The notes: generated by a model not told the origin, from the sequence alone. DNA of 64,000 nucleotides from Streptomyces sp. WZ-12 (GCF_028898845.1 NZ_CP118574.1:3286001-3350000); one strand, 5' to 3'; shown: positions 1 to 9,719, counted from the stretch's first letter. Made by a program: numbers and translations.

Positions 1-9
1 GCGGACCGG

Positions 10-1236
10 TCAGCGCCGGGCCACGCCCTCCGCGCGGGCGGCGGCCGCGACGGCCGCGGTGACGGCCGGGGCGACCCGCTCGTCGAACGGCGAGGGGATG
101 ACCTTGTCCGCGCTCAACTCGTCGGCGACGACGGCGGCCAGCGCCTCCGCGGCGGCGAGCTTCATGCCCTCGGTGATCTGCGCGGCGCGCACCTGCATGG
201 CGCCGGCGAAGATGCCGGGGAAGGCGAGCACGTTGTTGATCTGGTTCGGGAAGTCGCTGCGCCCGGTGGCGACCACGGCGGCGTACTTGTGGGCGACGTC
301 CGGGTGGATCTCCGGGTTGGGGTTGGCCATCGCGAAGATCAGCGAGTCCTTCGCCATCTTCGACACCGCCTCCTCCGGCACCGTGCCGCCGGAGACCCCG
401 ATGAAGACGTCGGCGCCGTCCAGCGCCGACTCCAACGAACCGGTCAGGCCGGCCTTGTTGGTGAAGCCGGCCAGCTCGCGCTTGACGTCGGTGAGGTCGT
501 CCCGGTCCGCCGAGACCACGCCCTTGCGGTCGCAGACGGCCACGTCGCCGATGCCCGCGTTGATCAGGATCTTGGCGATGGCGACACCGGCCGCGCCGGC
601 GCCGGAGATGACCGCCCGCAGGTCGCCGAGCTCGCGCTCGGTGAGCTTGGCGGCGTTGCGCAGGGCGGCCAGGGTGACCACGGCGGTGCCGTGCTGGTCG
701 TCGTGGAAGACCGGGATGTCCAGCCGCTCCTGGAGCCTGCGCTCGATCTCGAAGCACCGCGGCGCCGAGATGTCTTCCAGGTTGACGCCGCCGAAGGACG
801 GCGCGAGCCGGACGACGGTCTCCACGATCTCGTCGGTGTCGGTGGTCGCGAGCGCGATCGGGACCGCGTCGACACCGCCGAACTGCTTGAAGAGGATGGC
901 CTTGCCCTCCATCACGGGAAGGGAGGCTTCCGGCCCGATGTCGCCCAGCCCCAGCACCGCCGTGCCGTCCGTGACGACGGCGACGACCTGGGACTTCCAG
1001 GTGTAGTCGTGCACGAGCTCGGGCCGCTCGGCGATGGCGCTGCACACCTTGGCGACGCCCGGCGTGTACGCGAGGGACAGGTCGTCCCGGTCGCGGACCG
1101 GCACGGTCGCCTGGATGGCCATCTTGCCGCCGCGGTGCAGGGCGAAGGCCGGGTCGAAGGGCTCGCCGGACGTGCCGTCCGCGCCGCCCGCACCGGTCTC
1201 GCGATCGCTGCGAGGATTGACGATCTCCGCTGCCAC
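10..1236 (-). CDS. NAD(P)-dependent malic enzyme
   Basis: Oxidative decarboxylation of malate to pyruvate and CO2 in the cytoplasm, linking the TCA cycle to pyruvate. The protein has the malic-enzyme N-terminal domain with SLAYTPGVA near residue 55, HDDQHGTA in the middle, and a Rossmann fold with SGAGAAG. The length of about 408 residues is that of the short bacterial malic enzymes. I chose the GTG at 1234-1236 (VAAEIVNPR) because an AAGGGG Shine-Dalgarno lies about 10 nt upstream; an upstream in-frame start at 1305 would add 23 residues of low-complexity shadow sequence. It is divergent from the ABC importer. Cofactor preference (NAD or NADP) cannot be decided by eye. Confidence 0.93.
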   Translation of the reverse strand: MAAEIVNPRSDRETGAGGADGTSGEPFDPAFALHRGGKMAIQATVPVRDRDDLSLAYTPGVAKVCSAIAERPELVHDYTWKSQVVAVVTDGTAVLGLGDIGPEASLPVMEGKAILFKQFGGVDAVPIALATTDTDEIVETVVRLAPSFGGVNLEDISAPRCFEIERRLQERLDIPVFHDDQHGTAVVTLAALRNAAKLTERELGDLRAVISGAGAAGVAIAKILINAGIGDVAVCDRKGVVSADRDDLTDVKRELAGFTNKAGLTGSLESALDGADVFIGVSGGTVPEEAVSKMAKDSLIFAMANPNPEIHPDVAHKYAAVVATGRSDFPNQINNVLAFPGIFAGAMQVRAAQITEGMKLAAAEALAAVVADELSADKVIPSPFDERVAPAVTAAVAAAARAEGVARR

Positions 1237-1797
1237 TGTTCTTAGACCCCTTTGTCGTAAATCAGTTGAGGGTGGCCACTCCCTGGTTGGGGGGTGGGCG
1301 GGCACCGCGCCCGCGCCCTGCGCCGCGGATGGCCGCCACGCGGGGGGAGGTACGGACGCCGGGCGCGCCGCACACGCGCCCTGAGCCCCGGATGAGGGGT
1401 GTAACGACCCTTTCTACCGGACGGGCATGCACGCCGACGAGTCAGATTCGTTACCTGCTGGTACAAGGCCCCGACAATAGCGACGGAATGCCCAAAATCA
1501 CTGAACGCCCTCCGGGCCGTCCGTATTCCGAGACATCGCCCCTTCGTCGGCGTTCTCCCTATCCTCCGCGGGCAGCCGATTCCCTTGCGCCGGAAGGCCG
1601 GTAGTGACCATTGCCCGTCCGTTATGCGATTTTGACCTGAACGGCAGTCCGAATACCGGAGTCCGGATGGCAAGATTCCGTCACCGACCGAGGGCGCGAC
1701 GCCCAAAGGTGCCCAAAGGTGTGTGCCCACCCCCTTCTCACCAGCGCATCGGCTGCCCACACTGGCACGTCGGTTACCCATCCGCAGGAGGATCCGC
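1237..1797. other. Divergent intergenic region, malic enzyme / ABC importer
   Basis: This 560-base region has no credible gene; open frames here lack ribosome binding sites and Streptomyces codon bias. It must hold both divergent promoters and is less GC-rich than its surroundings between about 1430 and 1680. A TTGACC at 1632-1637 could be a -35, but I found no convincing partner -10. An exact 10-bp tandem duplication lies at 1701-1720. Confidence 0.5.
1701..1720. repeat. Tandem 10-bp direct repeat
   Basis: GCCCAAAGGT occurs twice head to tail, about 80 bases before the importer binding-protein start. One helical turn of spacing would suit a regulator or simply a replication slip; no function is evident. 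Confidence 0.55.
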
Positions 1798-2781
1798 ATG
1801 ACCGCAGACACCACCCGTCGCGCGGCGGCCGGCAGGCCCGGCAGGTCCGTCAAGACTGCTGCCGCGATAGCCACGGTCACCGCATCGCTGCTGCTGCTCA
1901 GCGCTTGCGGTGACCAGACCCAGGCGGCGCAGGCCCGGCGGGAGGCGGCGAAGAACCGGAATCCGCACGCCCCGCTTTTCAGCAAGTTGCCCAAGGACGT
2001 CCAGGACAAGGCGATGCTCCAGGTCGGCTCGGACATCACCTACAAGCCGGTGGAGTTCCGGTCGAACGGCAAGGTGGAAGGCATCGATCCGGATCTCGCC
2101 GCCGCCATCGGCAAGGAACTGGGCATCAAGCTCAATTTCAACAACGCCACCTTCGACACCCTCATGGGCGGCCTGAAGTCCCAGCGCTATGACATCGCGG
2201 TGTCGGCGATGACGGACACCAAGGACCGCCAGCAGGGCGTCGACTCCACCACCGGCAAGAAGATCGGTGAGGGCGTCGATTTCGTGGACTACCTCAACGT
2301 CGGCGTCTCGCTCTACACGCAGAAGGGCAAGACCCAGGGCATCGACGGCTGGGAGACCATGTGCGGCAAGAAGCTGGCCGTGCAGCGCGGCACCGTCTCG
2401 CACGACCTGGCCAAGGAGAAGTCCAAGTCCTGTGAGGCGGACGGCCAACAGCCGATCTCCATCGAGGCGTTCGACAACGACTCCGAGGCCCAGACCCGGC
2501 TGCGCACCGGCGGGGTCGACGCGGTCTCCAGCGACTACCCGGTCGCGGCCTACGCGGTGAAGGTCTCCGGTGGCGGCAACGACTTCCAGATGGTCGGCGG
2601 CGCCCCGCTCAAGGCGGCCCCGTACGGCATCGCCGTCCCCAAGGGGCAGGAGAAGCTGCGCGACGCGATCAAGGCGGCCGTGGAGCTGGTGATCAAGAAC
2701 CACGCGTACGACGCCGTCCTGGCCAAGTGGAACGTCAGGGACGCCGGCGTCAAGGAAGTGAAGATCAACGGCGGCTCCTGA
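1798..2781 (+). CDS. Amino-acid ABC transporter substrate-binding lipoprotein
   Basis: Extracytoplasmic receptor of a polar amino-acid importer (family 3 solute-binding protein). The first 37 residues form a twin-basic lipoprotein signal ending in lipobox LSAC, with C37 as the lipidation site. The mature part has the SBP_bac_3 fold, including [15 protein letters not shown] near residue 100. The ATG at 1798 is set by AGGAGG at 1786-1791. It heads a three-gene set with the permease (2866) and ATPase (3798). About 84 bases separate it from the permease and contain GCCGGC self-complementary arms (2783-2788 and 2804-2809) that might damp read-through, as expected for a binding protein needed in excess. 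Family neighbours transport glutamate, aspartate or cystine; the exact ligand is not readable. Confidence 0.9.
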   Translation: MTADTTRRAAAGRPGRSVKTAAAIATVTASLLLLSACGDQTQAAQARREAAKNRNPHAPLFSKLPKDVQDKAMLQVGSDITYKPVEFRSNGKVEGIDPDLAAAIGKELGIKLNFNNATFDTLMGGLKSQRYDIAVSAMTDTKDRQQGVDSTTGKKIGEGVDFVDYLNVGVSLYTQKGKTQGIDGWETMCGKKLAVQRGTVSHDLAKEKSKSCEADGQQPISIEAFDNDSEAQTRLRTGGVDAVSSDYPVAAYAVKVSGGGNDFQMVGGAPLKAAPYGIAVPKGQEKLRDAIKAAVELVIKNHAYDAVLAKWNVRDAGVKEVKINGGS

Positions 2782-2865
2782 GGCCGGCGTTCGACCCGCC
2801 GAAGCCGGCGCGGTCCGCGCGTCCCTCCGTTACGCCTCTCCCGTCACACGCTGAAAGGCAGCCCT

Positions 2866-3801
2866 GTGTCAGTCGACGTCGACAAGCCGGCCGAGCCGCC
2901 GGCGGCCGCTCCGCCCCAGCCCGAGCCCATCAAAGCCATCCCCGTCCGCCACTACGGCCGCTGGGTCGCCGCGCTCGTCGTCATCGGGCTGCTGGCGCTG
3001 CTCGTGCGGGCCTTCGCCTCCGGAAAGGTCAACTGGGGCGCGATACCGGAGTACATGTTCAACGCGGACATCCTCAAGGGTCTGCGCAACACGTTGTGGA
3101 TCACGCTGCTGGCGATGGTGATCGGCATCGTGCTGGGCGTGATCCTGGCGGTCATGCGGCAGTCCAAGAACCCGGTGACCTCGACCGTGGCGTGGTTCTA
3201 CGTCTGGTTCTTCCGCGGCACCCCGGTCTACGTCCAGCTCTTCCTCTGGTTCAACCTCGGCCTGGTCTTCCAGTACATCGACATCATGCCGATCTACAAG
3301 GACGAGTGGTCGGACTTCATGACCCCGTTCCTGTGCGCGCTGCTCGGCCTCGGCCTCAACGAGGCCGCGTACATGGCCGAGATCTGTCGGGCCGGTCTGA
3401 ACGCCGTCGACGAGGGCCAGACCGAGGCCGCGCACGCGCTGGGCATGAGCCACGGCAAGACCCTGCGCCGGATCATCGTGCCGCAGGCGATGCGGGTGAT
3501 CGTGCCGCCGACCGGCAACGAGGTCATCAACATGCTCAAGACCTCGTCCCTGGTCATCGCGGTGCAGTACTACGACCTGTTGCAGGCCGCGCAGAACGTC
3601 GGCCGGGACTCCGGCGTGGTGGTCGAGATGCTGATCCTGGCCGCCGCCTGGTACTTGATCGCCACGACGGTGCTCAGCATCGGCCAGTACTACCTGGAGC
3701 GCTACTACGCCCGCGGCTCCAGCCGCCAGCTTCCGCCCACCCCGTTCCAGCGCCTCAGGGCGAAGCTGGCCGGCCCGAACCGCGCCGGAGGTGCGGCATG
3801 A
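2866..3801 (+). CDS. Amino-acid ABC transporter permease
   Basis: Membrane channel of the polar amino-acid importer, His/Glu/Gln/Arg permease family. A proline-rich cytoplasmic N-terminus of about 35 residues precedes membrane helices; the EAA loop that docks the ATPase is visible as [20 protein letters not shown] around residues 190-210. Length 311 residues. Starts with GTG at 2866 after GAAAGG. Only one permease gene is present, so the channel is presumably a homodimer, unlike the two-permease gluABCD system. The stop overlaps the ATPase start (ATGA), implying translational coupling. Confidence 0.92.
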   Translation: MSVDVDKPAEPPAAAPPQPEPIKAIPVRHYGRWVAALVVIGLLALLVRAFASGKVNWGAIPEYMFNADILKGLRNTLWITLLAMVIGIVLGVILAVMRQSKNPVTSTVAWFYVWFFRGTPVYVQLFLWFNLGLVFQYIDIMPIYKDEWSDFMTPFLCALLGLGLNEAAYMAEICRAGLNAVDEGQTEAAHALGMSHGKTLRRIIVPQAMRVIVPPTGNEVINMLKTSSLVIAVQYYDLLQAAQNVGRDSGVVVEMLILAAAWYLIATTVLSIGQYYLERYYARGSSRQLPPTPFQRLRAKLAGPNRAGGAA

Positions 3802-4607
3802 GCAAGCCCACGAGCAGGACCGCGATCACCGGCTCCGGCAAGGCCGCCGTCCCGATGGTCAAGGCCGAGGGCGTCCACAAGTCCTTCGGCAACGCCCACA
3901 TCCTCAAGGGGATCGACCTGGAGGTGGCGCCCCGGGAGGTGTTCTGCCTGATAGGCCCCTCCGGCTCCGGCAAGTCGACGTTCCTGCGGTGCATCAACCA
4001 CCTGGAGAAGATCAACGCCGGCCGGCTGTCGGTCGACGGCGAACTGGTCGGCTACCGGGAGCACCACGGCAAGCTCTACGAGCTGCGCGACCGCGAGGTC
4101 GCCGCCCGTCGGCGGGACATCGGGATGGTCTTCCAGCGCTTCAACCTCTTCCCGCACATGACCGCGGTGGAGAACGTCATGGAGGCGCCGGTCCAGGTCA
4201 AGGGCGAGGCCAAGGCGTCCGCGCGGGAGCGGGCGGTCAAGCTGCTGGACCGGGTGGGGCTGGCCGACAAGGCCGGCAACTACCCCTCGCAGCTCTCCGG
4301 CGGCCAGCAGCAACGGGTGGCGATCGCCCGGGCGTTGGCCATGGAACCCAAGCTGATGCTCTTCGACGAGCCGACCTCGGCCCTCGACCCGGAGCTGGTC
4401 GGCGACGTGCTGGACGTGATGAAGGACCTGGCGGCCGACGGCATGACGATGGTCGTGGTCACCCACGAGATGGGCTTCGCCCGCGAGGTCGGCGACTCGC
4501 TGGTCTTCATGGACGACGGCGTGGTCGTCGAATCCGGCCACCCGCGCGAGGTCCTCACCAACCCCCGGCACGAACGGACCCAGTCGTTCCTGTCCAAGGT
4601 GCTCTGA
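3798..4607 (+). CDS. Amino-acid ABC transporter ATP-binding protein
   Basis: ATPase that drives the polar amino-acid importer encoded just upstream. Walker A is GPSGSGKST at about residues 53-61, the ABC signature is LSGGQQQR, Walker B is LMLFDEP, followed by the H-loop VVTHEMGF. Length 269 residues; the N-terminus carries about 20 extra residues before the nucleotide-binding fold. The ATG overlaps the permease stop by 4 bases. An insertion ([17 protein letters not shown]) between the Walker A helix and the Q-loop is common in this family. Confidence 0.95.
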   Translation: MSKPTSRTAITGSGKAAVPMVKAEGVHKSFGNAHILKGIDLEVAPREVFCLIGPSGSGKSTFLRCINHLEKINAGRLSVDGELVGYREHHGKLYELRDREVAARRRDIGMVFQRFNLFPHMTAVENVMEAPVQVKGEAKASARERAVKLLDRVGLADKAGNYPSQLSGGQQQRVAIARALAMEPKLMLFDEPTSALDPELVGDVLDVMKDLAADGMTMVVVTHEMGFAREVGDSLVFMDDGVVVESGHPREVLTNPRHERTQSFLSKVL

Positions 4608-4687
4608 CGGGACCGACCGCGACGGCGCGGTGGACGGGACCGGCGCGGTCCCGCCCCCCGCGCCGGGTGCCCGCGCGGCGCCGGGGG

Positions 4688-5449
4688 TTACTTCAGCGCC
4701 AGCACGAGGCTGTCGGTCGGCGAGGCCCATACCGGGCGCACCTCGGCGAACCCGGCCGCGCGCAGCGCCTCGGCGTGCCAGCGCAGCGGGGGCGTCTCGC
4801 CGTCCGCGTGCTCGCCGTAGATCGCGAAGCGCTCGGCGGTCGGCCCGGCCAGGTACGGGTCGGCGGCGGCCCGCCGCCACCACTCCGCCCAGTCGACCGC
4901 GCCGGCCTCCTTGGCGCGCGCCATCCGGGCGTGCCGGAACTCCCGCTCGGCGGCGTTGATCCGCGGGGTCTCCTCGTCGGGCATGTGGTCGGCGTTGAGG
5001 AACACCCCGCCGTCCCGGACCAGGCCACCCAACTGCCCGTACAGCGCCCGCAGTTCGGGCGCATGCAGCCAGTGCAGCGCGGTGGCGGTGAGCACCGCGT
5101 CGAAGGAGTCGTGGGGCAGCCGCGCGGGCCACTGCGGGTCCTTGAGGTCGGCCCGGACGAAGCGGATCCGCGGCTCGTCTGCGAAGTATCCCTCGGCGAT
5201 CGCCAGCAGCGCCGGGTCCAGGTCGACGCCGACGCTCTCGGCCTTGGGGAACCGCCTCAGCAGCCGGTCGGAGATGCTGCCGGTGCCGCACGCCAGGTCG
5301 AGCACCCGGGGCTTGGGACCCACCAGCGCCTCGACCATGTCGAGCATCACCCGGAACCGCTCCTCGCGGTCCGGCATGTACCACTCCTGCTGGCGGTCCC
5401 AACTGTCCTGCCACGCCTGCCAGTCGCCGTCGAGCACGGTCTCGGTCAT
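4688..5449 (-). CDS. SAM-dependent class I methyltransferase
   Basis: Motif I is VLDLACGTGSISDRLL, about residues 48-63, followed by the acidic VGVDLD that binds the SAM ribose and RADLKDPQ for the adenine: a UbiE/Trans-aconitate-type small-molecule methyltransferase of 253 residues. The ATG at 5449 has GGAGGGG seven bases upstream and fits better than an upstream in-frame GTG/ATG at 5494. It is divergent from the CGNR regulator at 5542, with 92 bases between them. Substrate is unknown; the W-rich C-terminal half (AEWWRRAA) is probably the acceptor-binding lid. Confidence 0.82.
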   Translation of the reverse strand: MTETVLDGDWQAWQDSWDRQQEWYMPDREERFRVMLDMVEALVGPKPRVLDLACGTGSISDRLLRRFPKAESVGVDLDPALLAIAEGYFADEPRIRFVRADLKDPQWPARLPHDSFDAVLTATALHWLHAPELRALYGQLGGLVRDGGVFLNADHMPDEETPRINAAEREFRHARMARAKEAGAVDWAEWWRRAAADPYLAGPTAERFAIYGEHADGETPPLRWHAEALRAAGFAEVRPVWASPTDSLVLALK

Positions 5450-5541
5450 TGCCACCCCTCCGGTACGTAATACCCTCGTACTGACAACACCCATTACGCC
5501 TGGGTGCTTGCACCTTAGACGCCGTCCCGTAAGGATTACAA

Positions 5542-6162
5542 GTGGAACTGGCCTATTACTCGGACTATGCCGTGCGACTGGTCAACACCGAGCAGCCCGA
5601 GCGCGGCGGGGACAGTCTCAGCTCGGTCGAGGCGGTCCGCGAACTCTTCGGCGTCGCCCAGCAGGCCGCCCGGCGGGCCACCGAGAGCGATGTGACCCGG
5701 CTGCGGGCGGTCCGCTCCCGGCTGCGGGCGGTCTTCGAGGCGGCGGACGGCGGCGACGAGGTGCGCGCGGTGGACCTGCTCAACGCCCTGATGATGGAGT
5801 TCCCGGTCAGCCCGCAGATCTCCGGCCACGAGTTCCGTGATGACGACGGACGCCCCAAGTGGCACATGCACATCGCCGACCACGCCGCCAACGCCACCGC
5901 CGGCTACACCGCGACCGCCTGCATGGGCCTGGCGTTCCACCTCACCGAGCTGGGCGTGGACCGGCTGGGCATCTGCGAGGCCAGACCCTGCCGCAACGCC
6001 TATCTGGACACCTCGACCAACCGGTCCCGGCGCTACTGCTCCGACCGCTGCGCCACCCGCTCCAACGTCGCCGCCTACCGCGCCCGCAAGCGCCGGGAGA
6101 GCGGCCGTACCGCCGACAGCGCCCAGGCGCCCCAGTCGAGCACCGCGCGCGGCGAGCGCTGA
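5542..6162 (+). CDS. CGNR zinc-finger / ABATE-domain transcription factor
   Basis: The N-terminal ABATE-type helical domain (residues 1-135) is a putative stress-sensing region; the C-terminal CGNR zinc finger (about 145-190) has CEARPCRNAYLD and RRYCSDRC, giving four zinc-binding cysteines and the basic RSNVAAYRARKR DNA-binding tail. Proteins of this architecture are common transcription regulators in actinobacteria, mostly uncharacterised. Starts with GTG at 5542 after AAGGA. Its last 88 bases overlap the 3' end of the convergent sodX gene, so the two transcripts are antisense at their ends. Confidence 0.85.
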   Translation: MELAYYSDYAVRLVNTEQPERGGDSLSSVEAVRELFGVAQQAARRATESDVTRLRAVRSRLRAVFEAADGGDEVRAVDLLNALMMEFPVSPQISGHEFRDDDGRPKWHMHIADHAANATAGYTATACMGLAFHLTELGVDRLGICEARPCRNAYLDTSTNRSRRYCSDRCATRSNVAAYRARKRRESGRTADSAQAPQSSTARGER

Positions 6163-6530
6163 AGCCCGCGCGGCGGCCGCACCCGCAGCCAGGCCCGGGC
6201 GATCACCAGCTCGTCGGGGACCGCCCCGAACTCCCGGCTGTCGTTCTCCACGAACGGATTGTCGCCGCGCACCCACCAGCCGCCGTCCCGCCGCTCGACC
6301 GCCCGCTTGACGATCAGCAGGTCCTGCCGGAACGGGTGCCGCAGCACGACCACGTCACCGGGGCGCACCGCCGCCCCGTACCGGACCACGAGCTGGTCCC
6401 CGGGCCTGAGCGTCGGCACCATCGACGGGTTGTAGACCTCGGCCAGCCCCAGCGCCCGCAGCGGCCCGCCGCGCGCCGACTCCGCGCCGTCGTCCACGCC
6501 CCGCTCCGGCCCGCGCACCCGCTCCGGCAT
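6075..6530 (-). CDS. sodX: Nickel superoxide dismutase maturation protease (S26 signal-peptidase family)
   Basis: Serine protease expected to remove the 14-residue leader of SodN so that its nickel hook can fold. It is a small soluble LexA/signal-peptidase-like enzyme with nucleophile S36 in NPSMVPTL and general base K75 in LIVKRAVER, plus the box-D-like RGDNPFVENDSR. Length 151 residues. I chose the ATG at 6530 (MPERV) because GGGAGG lies five bases upstream; a GTG at 6566 with its own GGAGG is the alternative and would add 12 residues. It is divergent from sodN, as expected for a dedicated protease/substrate pair, and its 3' end overlaps the CGNR gene. Confidence 0.9.
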   Translation of the reverse strand: MPERVRGPERGVDDGAESARGGPLRALGLAEVYNPSMVPTLRPGDQLVVRYGAAVRPGDVVVLRHPFRQDLLIVKRAVERRDGGWWVRGDNPFVENDSREFGAVPDELVIARAWLRVRPPRGLQRSPRAVLDWGAWALSAVRPLSRRLRAR

Positions 6531-6694
6531 CCGTACCTCCCACTGCTGCCCCCGTCCGACCCTCACGGACCATCCTCCATCAGTCCCGACCCGGTGCCGG
6601 ACTTTTGCCCTAAGACCCCCGGGGCGCCCGAGAAAAGCCTTCCCGCACCGAGTAATCTCGCACCTGAGAAGACGATCACGAGGAAGGACTGAAC

Positions 6695-7090
6695 ATGCTT
6701 TCCCGCCTGTTCGCCCCGAAGATCCGGGTCAGCGCCCACTGTGACCTGCCCTGCGGCGTGTACGACCCCGCCCAGGCCCGCATCGAGGCCGAGTCGGTCA
6801 AGGCCGTCCAGGAGAAGTACCAGGCCAATGAGGACCCGGACTTCCGCACCCGCGCCGTCCTGATCAAGGAGCAGCGGGCCGAGCTGGCCAAGCACCACGT
6901 CTCGGTGCTGTGGAGCGACTACTTCAAGCCCCCGCACTTCGAGAAGTACCCGGAGCTGCACCAGTTGGTCAACGACACCCTCAAGGCGCTCAGCGCCGCC
7001 AAGGGCTCGAACGACCCGGCCACCGGCCAGAAGGCCCTGGACCTGATCGCCCAGATCGACAAGATCTTCTGGGCGACCAAGAAGGGCTGA
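6695..7090 (+). CDS. sodN: Nickel-containing superoxide dismutase
   Basis: Converts superoxide to oxygen and hydrogen peroxide in the cytosol, using nickel. The precursor is 131 residues; cleavage before H15 exposes the nickel hook HCDLPCGVY, with H1, C2 and C6 of the mature protein as ligands. The rest is the four-helix bundle of the hexameric enzyme (YFKPPHFEKYPELH, DKIFWATKKG). The ATG follows GAGGAAGGA. A plausible -10 (TAATCT) is at 6653-6658. In S. coelicolor, sodN is nickel-dependent through an sRNA made from the sodF mRNA that pairs at the sodN start; no sodF lies in this window. Confidence 0.97.
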   Translation: MLSRLFAPKIRVSAHCDLPCGVYDPAQARIEAESVKAVQEKYQANEDPDFRTRAVLIKEQRAELAKHHVSVLWSDYFKPPHFEKYPELHQLVNDTLKALSAAKGSNDPATGQKALDLIAQIDKIFWATKKG

Positions 7091-7146
7091 GCCCGTCTCA
7101 ACCCGCCCGGCCGGCGCTCACTTTGATCGCCCGGTCCCGGAACCGA

Positions 7147-7201
7147 CCGCACCCGGTCCGCACCCCGCCGCAACCCGGCGGACGTCGCGGGCCGGGTGCG
7201 G
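7147..7201. terminator. Stem-loop terminator between sodN and snpR
   Basis: Outer arms CCGCACCCGG (7147-7156) and CCGGGTGCGG (7192-7201) pair perfectly, and inside sit CCGCCG and CGGCGG. It lies between the converging sodN and snpR genes, so it can stop both. No T-run, as usual in Streptomyces. Confidence 0.65.
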
Positions 7202-7269
7202 CCGTTCCCGGTAGCGCCACGGACCGCCCGGCGGCGGGCGATAGCCCCGCCCTATAAGCCCCTGACGCC

Positions 7270-8229
7270 TCAGTGTTCGACCGACAGCGGCCCGCCGTGC
7301 CGGACCAGCCAGTCGTGGTACGCCTCGCTGGCCCAGGCGATCTCCGTGTAGGCGGCGGTGAGGTCGGCGAACAGGTCGTCGGCGGAGGCGGCCGGCGGGC
7401 CGTCCGCGCGGCAGGCCATGAACAGCCGGACCGCCAACGGGTCCCCGTACAGCGGGCGGATCGCCATGCCGGGGCGGGAGCGTGCGGTGGGCTGGCAGGG
7501 GGTGACCACCTCGCCGGCCATGACGAGGTCCACGGCGGTGAGGTAATCGCCGTGCACCACCCGGGGGTTGATGCCGGCCGCGGCCCAGATGCGGCGCAGG
7601 CCGGCCCACTCGCCGTCCACCGTCGGGTCGACCATCCACTGGTCGGCGGCCAGGTCGGCGACCCGGACGACGGGATGGCCGGCCGCCGGGTGACTCTCGG
7701 CGAGGGCGATGAACTGCGGTTCCCTGGCGAGGAGTTCGTGCGCGAGCAGCCCGTCGGGGACGCGCAGCGGGGCGCCCTCGACCTCGTGCACGAAGGCCGC
7801 GTCGAGCTGGCCCATCGCGACCATGTGGAGCAGGGCGTTGGCGGACACGTCGGTGCGTATCGTGGTGTCGGTCTCCGGCAGGCGGGCGCGCAGTCGGCGC
7901 AACCAGCCGGCGACGGCCGGGCTGTTGGTGCTGCCGATCCGCAGCCGGGTGCCCTCCTCCCGTACGGAGACCGAGGCGACGTCCTCGACAAGCGCGCGCA
8001 TTTCGGCCACTATCGGCCGGGCGCGACAGAGCACCGAATGCCCTAGCGGGGTGGGACGACTGCCGGTCGGCTCGCGGAAGAAGAGCTGACCGCCGAGGGC
8101 CTTCTCGATGCGGTGGAGCTGGGTGGTCAAGGAGGGTTGGGTCATCCCCAGCTGACGGGCCGCCTTGCGCACGCTGCCGGTGTCGGCGATGGCGCACAGG
8201 GCGCGAAGATGCCTTACCTCAAGCTCCAC
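7270..8229 (-). CDS. snpR: LysR-family activator of the small neutral protease gene
   Basis: The N-terminal winged helix-turn-helix (LRALCAIADTGSVRKAARQLGMTQPSLTTQLHRIE, about residues 5-40) is followed by a LysR substrate-binding domain, 319 residues in all. It is divergent from snpA; in S. lividans and relatives the LysR regulator in this position (SnpR) activates the protease gene. Start taken as GTG 8229 (VELEVRHL), where the family alignment begins; an upstream GTG/ATG at 8322 would add 31 unconserved residues. The ribosome site there is weak. The roughly 245 bases between the two genes must hold the LysR operator, but I could not single out one T-N11-A site. Confidence 0.88.
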   Translation of the reverse strand: MELEVRHLRALCAIADTGSVRKAARQLGMTQPSLTTQLHRIEKALGGQLFFREPTGSRPTPLGHSVLCRARPIVAEMRALVEDVASVSVREEGTRLRIGSTNSPAVAGWLRRLRARLPETDTTIRTDVSANALLHMVAMGQLDAAFVHEVEGAPLRVPDGLLAHELLAREPQFIALAESHPAAGHPVVRVADLAADQWMVDPTVDGEWAGLRRIWAAAGINPRVVHGDYLTAVDLVMAGEVVTPCQPTARSRPGMAIRPLYGDPLAVRLFMACRADGPPAASADDLFADLTAAYTEIAWASEAYHDWLVRHGGPLSVEH

Positions 8230-8473
8230 GCCCGGAGCATAAACGCGCAGGCGCAACTCACACCAGGCTTTCACCACCGGTCCGAACTCCGGCCCTTCAC
8301 CAGCGCGTTGGCCGGTCGCCACCCGGGGTATTGACCCGCGCTATCGCCACCTGGCATCTCCGCCTTCCGGGTGAACTCCGTCCACACTCAACGGCACCAA
8401 GAAATCCGCAGGGCCCCGGCCGCCGCCCCACACGGCGGCCGTACGGCCCCTCGGAAATAAAGGAGCCCCCCAC

Positions 8474-9139
8474 ATGAGAACTCCCAAGACGGCGCTGTCG
8501 GCTGCGCTCGGTCTGGGCCTCGCCGCCGCGCTCGCCGCGGCCGCACCGGTGTCGGCCGCGCCCGCCACCGCACACTCCGCCCCCCACCACAGCACCCCCG
8601 CCTCGATCGCCGCCTACACCGGCTCGGCGGCCGAGAAGGCGAACACCAAGGCGTTCTTCAACGCCGTCATGGCGGTGGCCAAGGCCAAGCACCTGGCCAA
8701 CCCGTCCCTGAAGTCGGTGACCGTCACCTACGACGCGAGCGCCGCGCCGTCCTTCGCGGACCAGATATCCCAGAGCGCCTCCATCTGGAACGGCGCCGTG
8801 CAGAACGTCAAGCTCCAGGCGGGCAGCGGCGGCGGCGACTTCCAGTACAAGGAGGGCGACGACCCGCGCGGTTCGTACGCCAGCACCGACGGCCACGGCA
8901 AGGGCTTCGTCTTCATCGACCACAGCCAGGCCCAGCAGTACAACTCGGTCCGCGTGGTCGCCCACGAGACCGGTCACGTGCTGGGGCTGCCGGACCACTA
9001 CGAGGGCCCGTGCAGCGAGCTGATGTCCGGTGGCGGGCCCGGCCCGTCCTGCCAGAACACCCAGCCGGACGCCAACGAGCGCGCCCAGGTGGACCAGCTC
9101 TGGGCCAACGGCCTGGCCGGCGTCCACTTCGGCGGCTGA
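8474..9139 (+). CDS. snpA: Snapalysin, secreted small neutral metalloprotease (M7)
   Basis: Secreted zinc endopeptidase of family M7, one of the smallest metalloproteases known. Residues 1-29 are a signal peptide ending in VSAA; a propeptide follows. The zinc site is HETGHVLGLPD, with H164, E165, H168 and D174, the aspartate third ligand being typical of M7. Four cysteines near the C-terminus (CSELM, SCQN) suggest disulfide bonds in the exported protein. Length 221 residues. The ATG has AAAGGAG upstream. Divergent from its presumed activator SnpR. Confidence 0.95.
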   Translation: MRTPKTALSAALGLGLAAALAAAAPVSAAPATAHSAPHHSTPASIAAYTGSAAEKANTKAFFNAVMAVAKAKHLANPSLKSVTVTYDASAAPSFADQISQSASIWNGAVQNVKLQAGSGGGDFQYKEGDDPRGSYASTDGHGKGFVFIDHSQAQQYNSVRVVAHETGHVLGLPDHYEGPCSELMSGGGPGPSCQNTQPDANERAQVDQLWANGLAGVHFGG

Positions 9140-9304
9140 CCTCCCGGGTCACCTCCGGGACGCGGCACGGCGGTCGCCCGTCGTCCGCCCGGCCGGGCTG
9201 ACGGAGACCGGGCGGACGGCGGGCCGGGGCTGACGGAGCCCGGCACCTGGCGGGGTCGGCCTCCGTACCCCCCACCAGCCCTCGCGCGCCGTACGTCCGC
9301 CCAT

Positions 9305-9333
9305 GCGGTGGGGCTCCTCCCGAGCCCCACCGC
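9305..9333. terminator. Bidirectional terminator, snpA / crcB operon
   Basis: Perfect 12-bp arms GCGGTGGGGCTC (9305-9316) and GAGCCCCACCGC (9322-9333) with a 5-base loop, between two converging transcription units. The remaining gap 9140-9359 holds nothing else I can support. Confidence 0.85.
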
Positions 9334-9359
9334 TTGCGCGTGCAAGGGGAGTTGACCGG

Positions 9360-9719
9360 TCAGCGCCAGAGGGCCTGGCCGAGGGCCAACCCGGCGCCGG
9401 CGGCGGCCAGTCCGGCCACCAGGCTGAGCACCACGTTGAGCGCGGCGTACCGGCGCGCGCCGTCGGCGGCCAGCCGCAGCGTCTCGTAGGAGAACGTCGA
9501 GTAGGTCGTCAGCGCCCCGCACAGGCCGGTGCCGAACAGCAGTTGGAGGTCCGGGCCCGCGGCGCCGGTCAGCACGCCCAGGACGAGGCTGCCGCCGACG
9601 TTGACGGCGAGCGTCCCCCAGGGGAAGACGGAGTCGTGCCGGGACTGCACGAAGCGGTCGGTGAGGAAGCGCAGCGGTGCCCCGACCATGGCACCGGCCA
9701 CCACCAGCAGCCAGTTCAC
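9360..9719 (-). CDS. crcB: CrcB/Fluc fluoride channel subunit, second copy
   Basis: Four-helix membrane protein of 119 residues, half of a dual-topology fluoride channel that lets cytosolic fluoride escape. The pore asparagine is in [12 protein letters not shown]; the Phe-box reads TTYSTF, so the first aromatic is Tyr and the second Phe, the mirror image of the partner at 10147. The GTG start at 9719 overlaps the stop of the DUF190 gene (GTGA), so translation is coupled. Last gene of a crcB-DUF190-crcB operon. The two copies probably form a heterodimer, as in other paired Fluc genes. Confidence 0.92.
   Translation of the reverse strand: MNWLLVVAGAMVGAPLRFLTDRFVQSRHDSVFPWGTLAVNVGGSLVLGVLTGAAGPDLQLLFGTGLCGALTTYSTFSYETLRLAADGARRYAALNVVLSLVAGLAAAGAGLALGQALWR

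Noticed and set aside
59..1384. Long plus-strand open frames over the malic enzyme
   Set aside because: They are antisense shadows; only the minus frame has family motifs and a ribosome site.
1242..2039. 265-residue minus frame across the malic enzyme/ABC gap
   Set aside because: It runs through the promoter region and antisense to the binding-protein signal sequence; a shadow.
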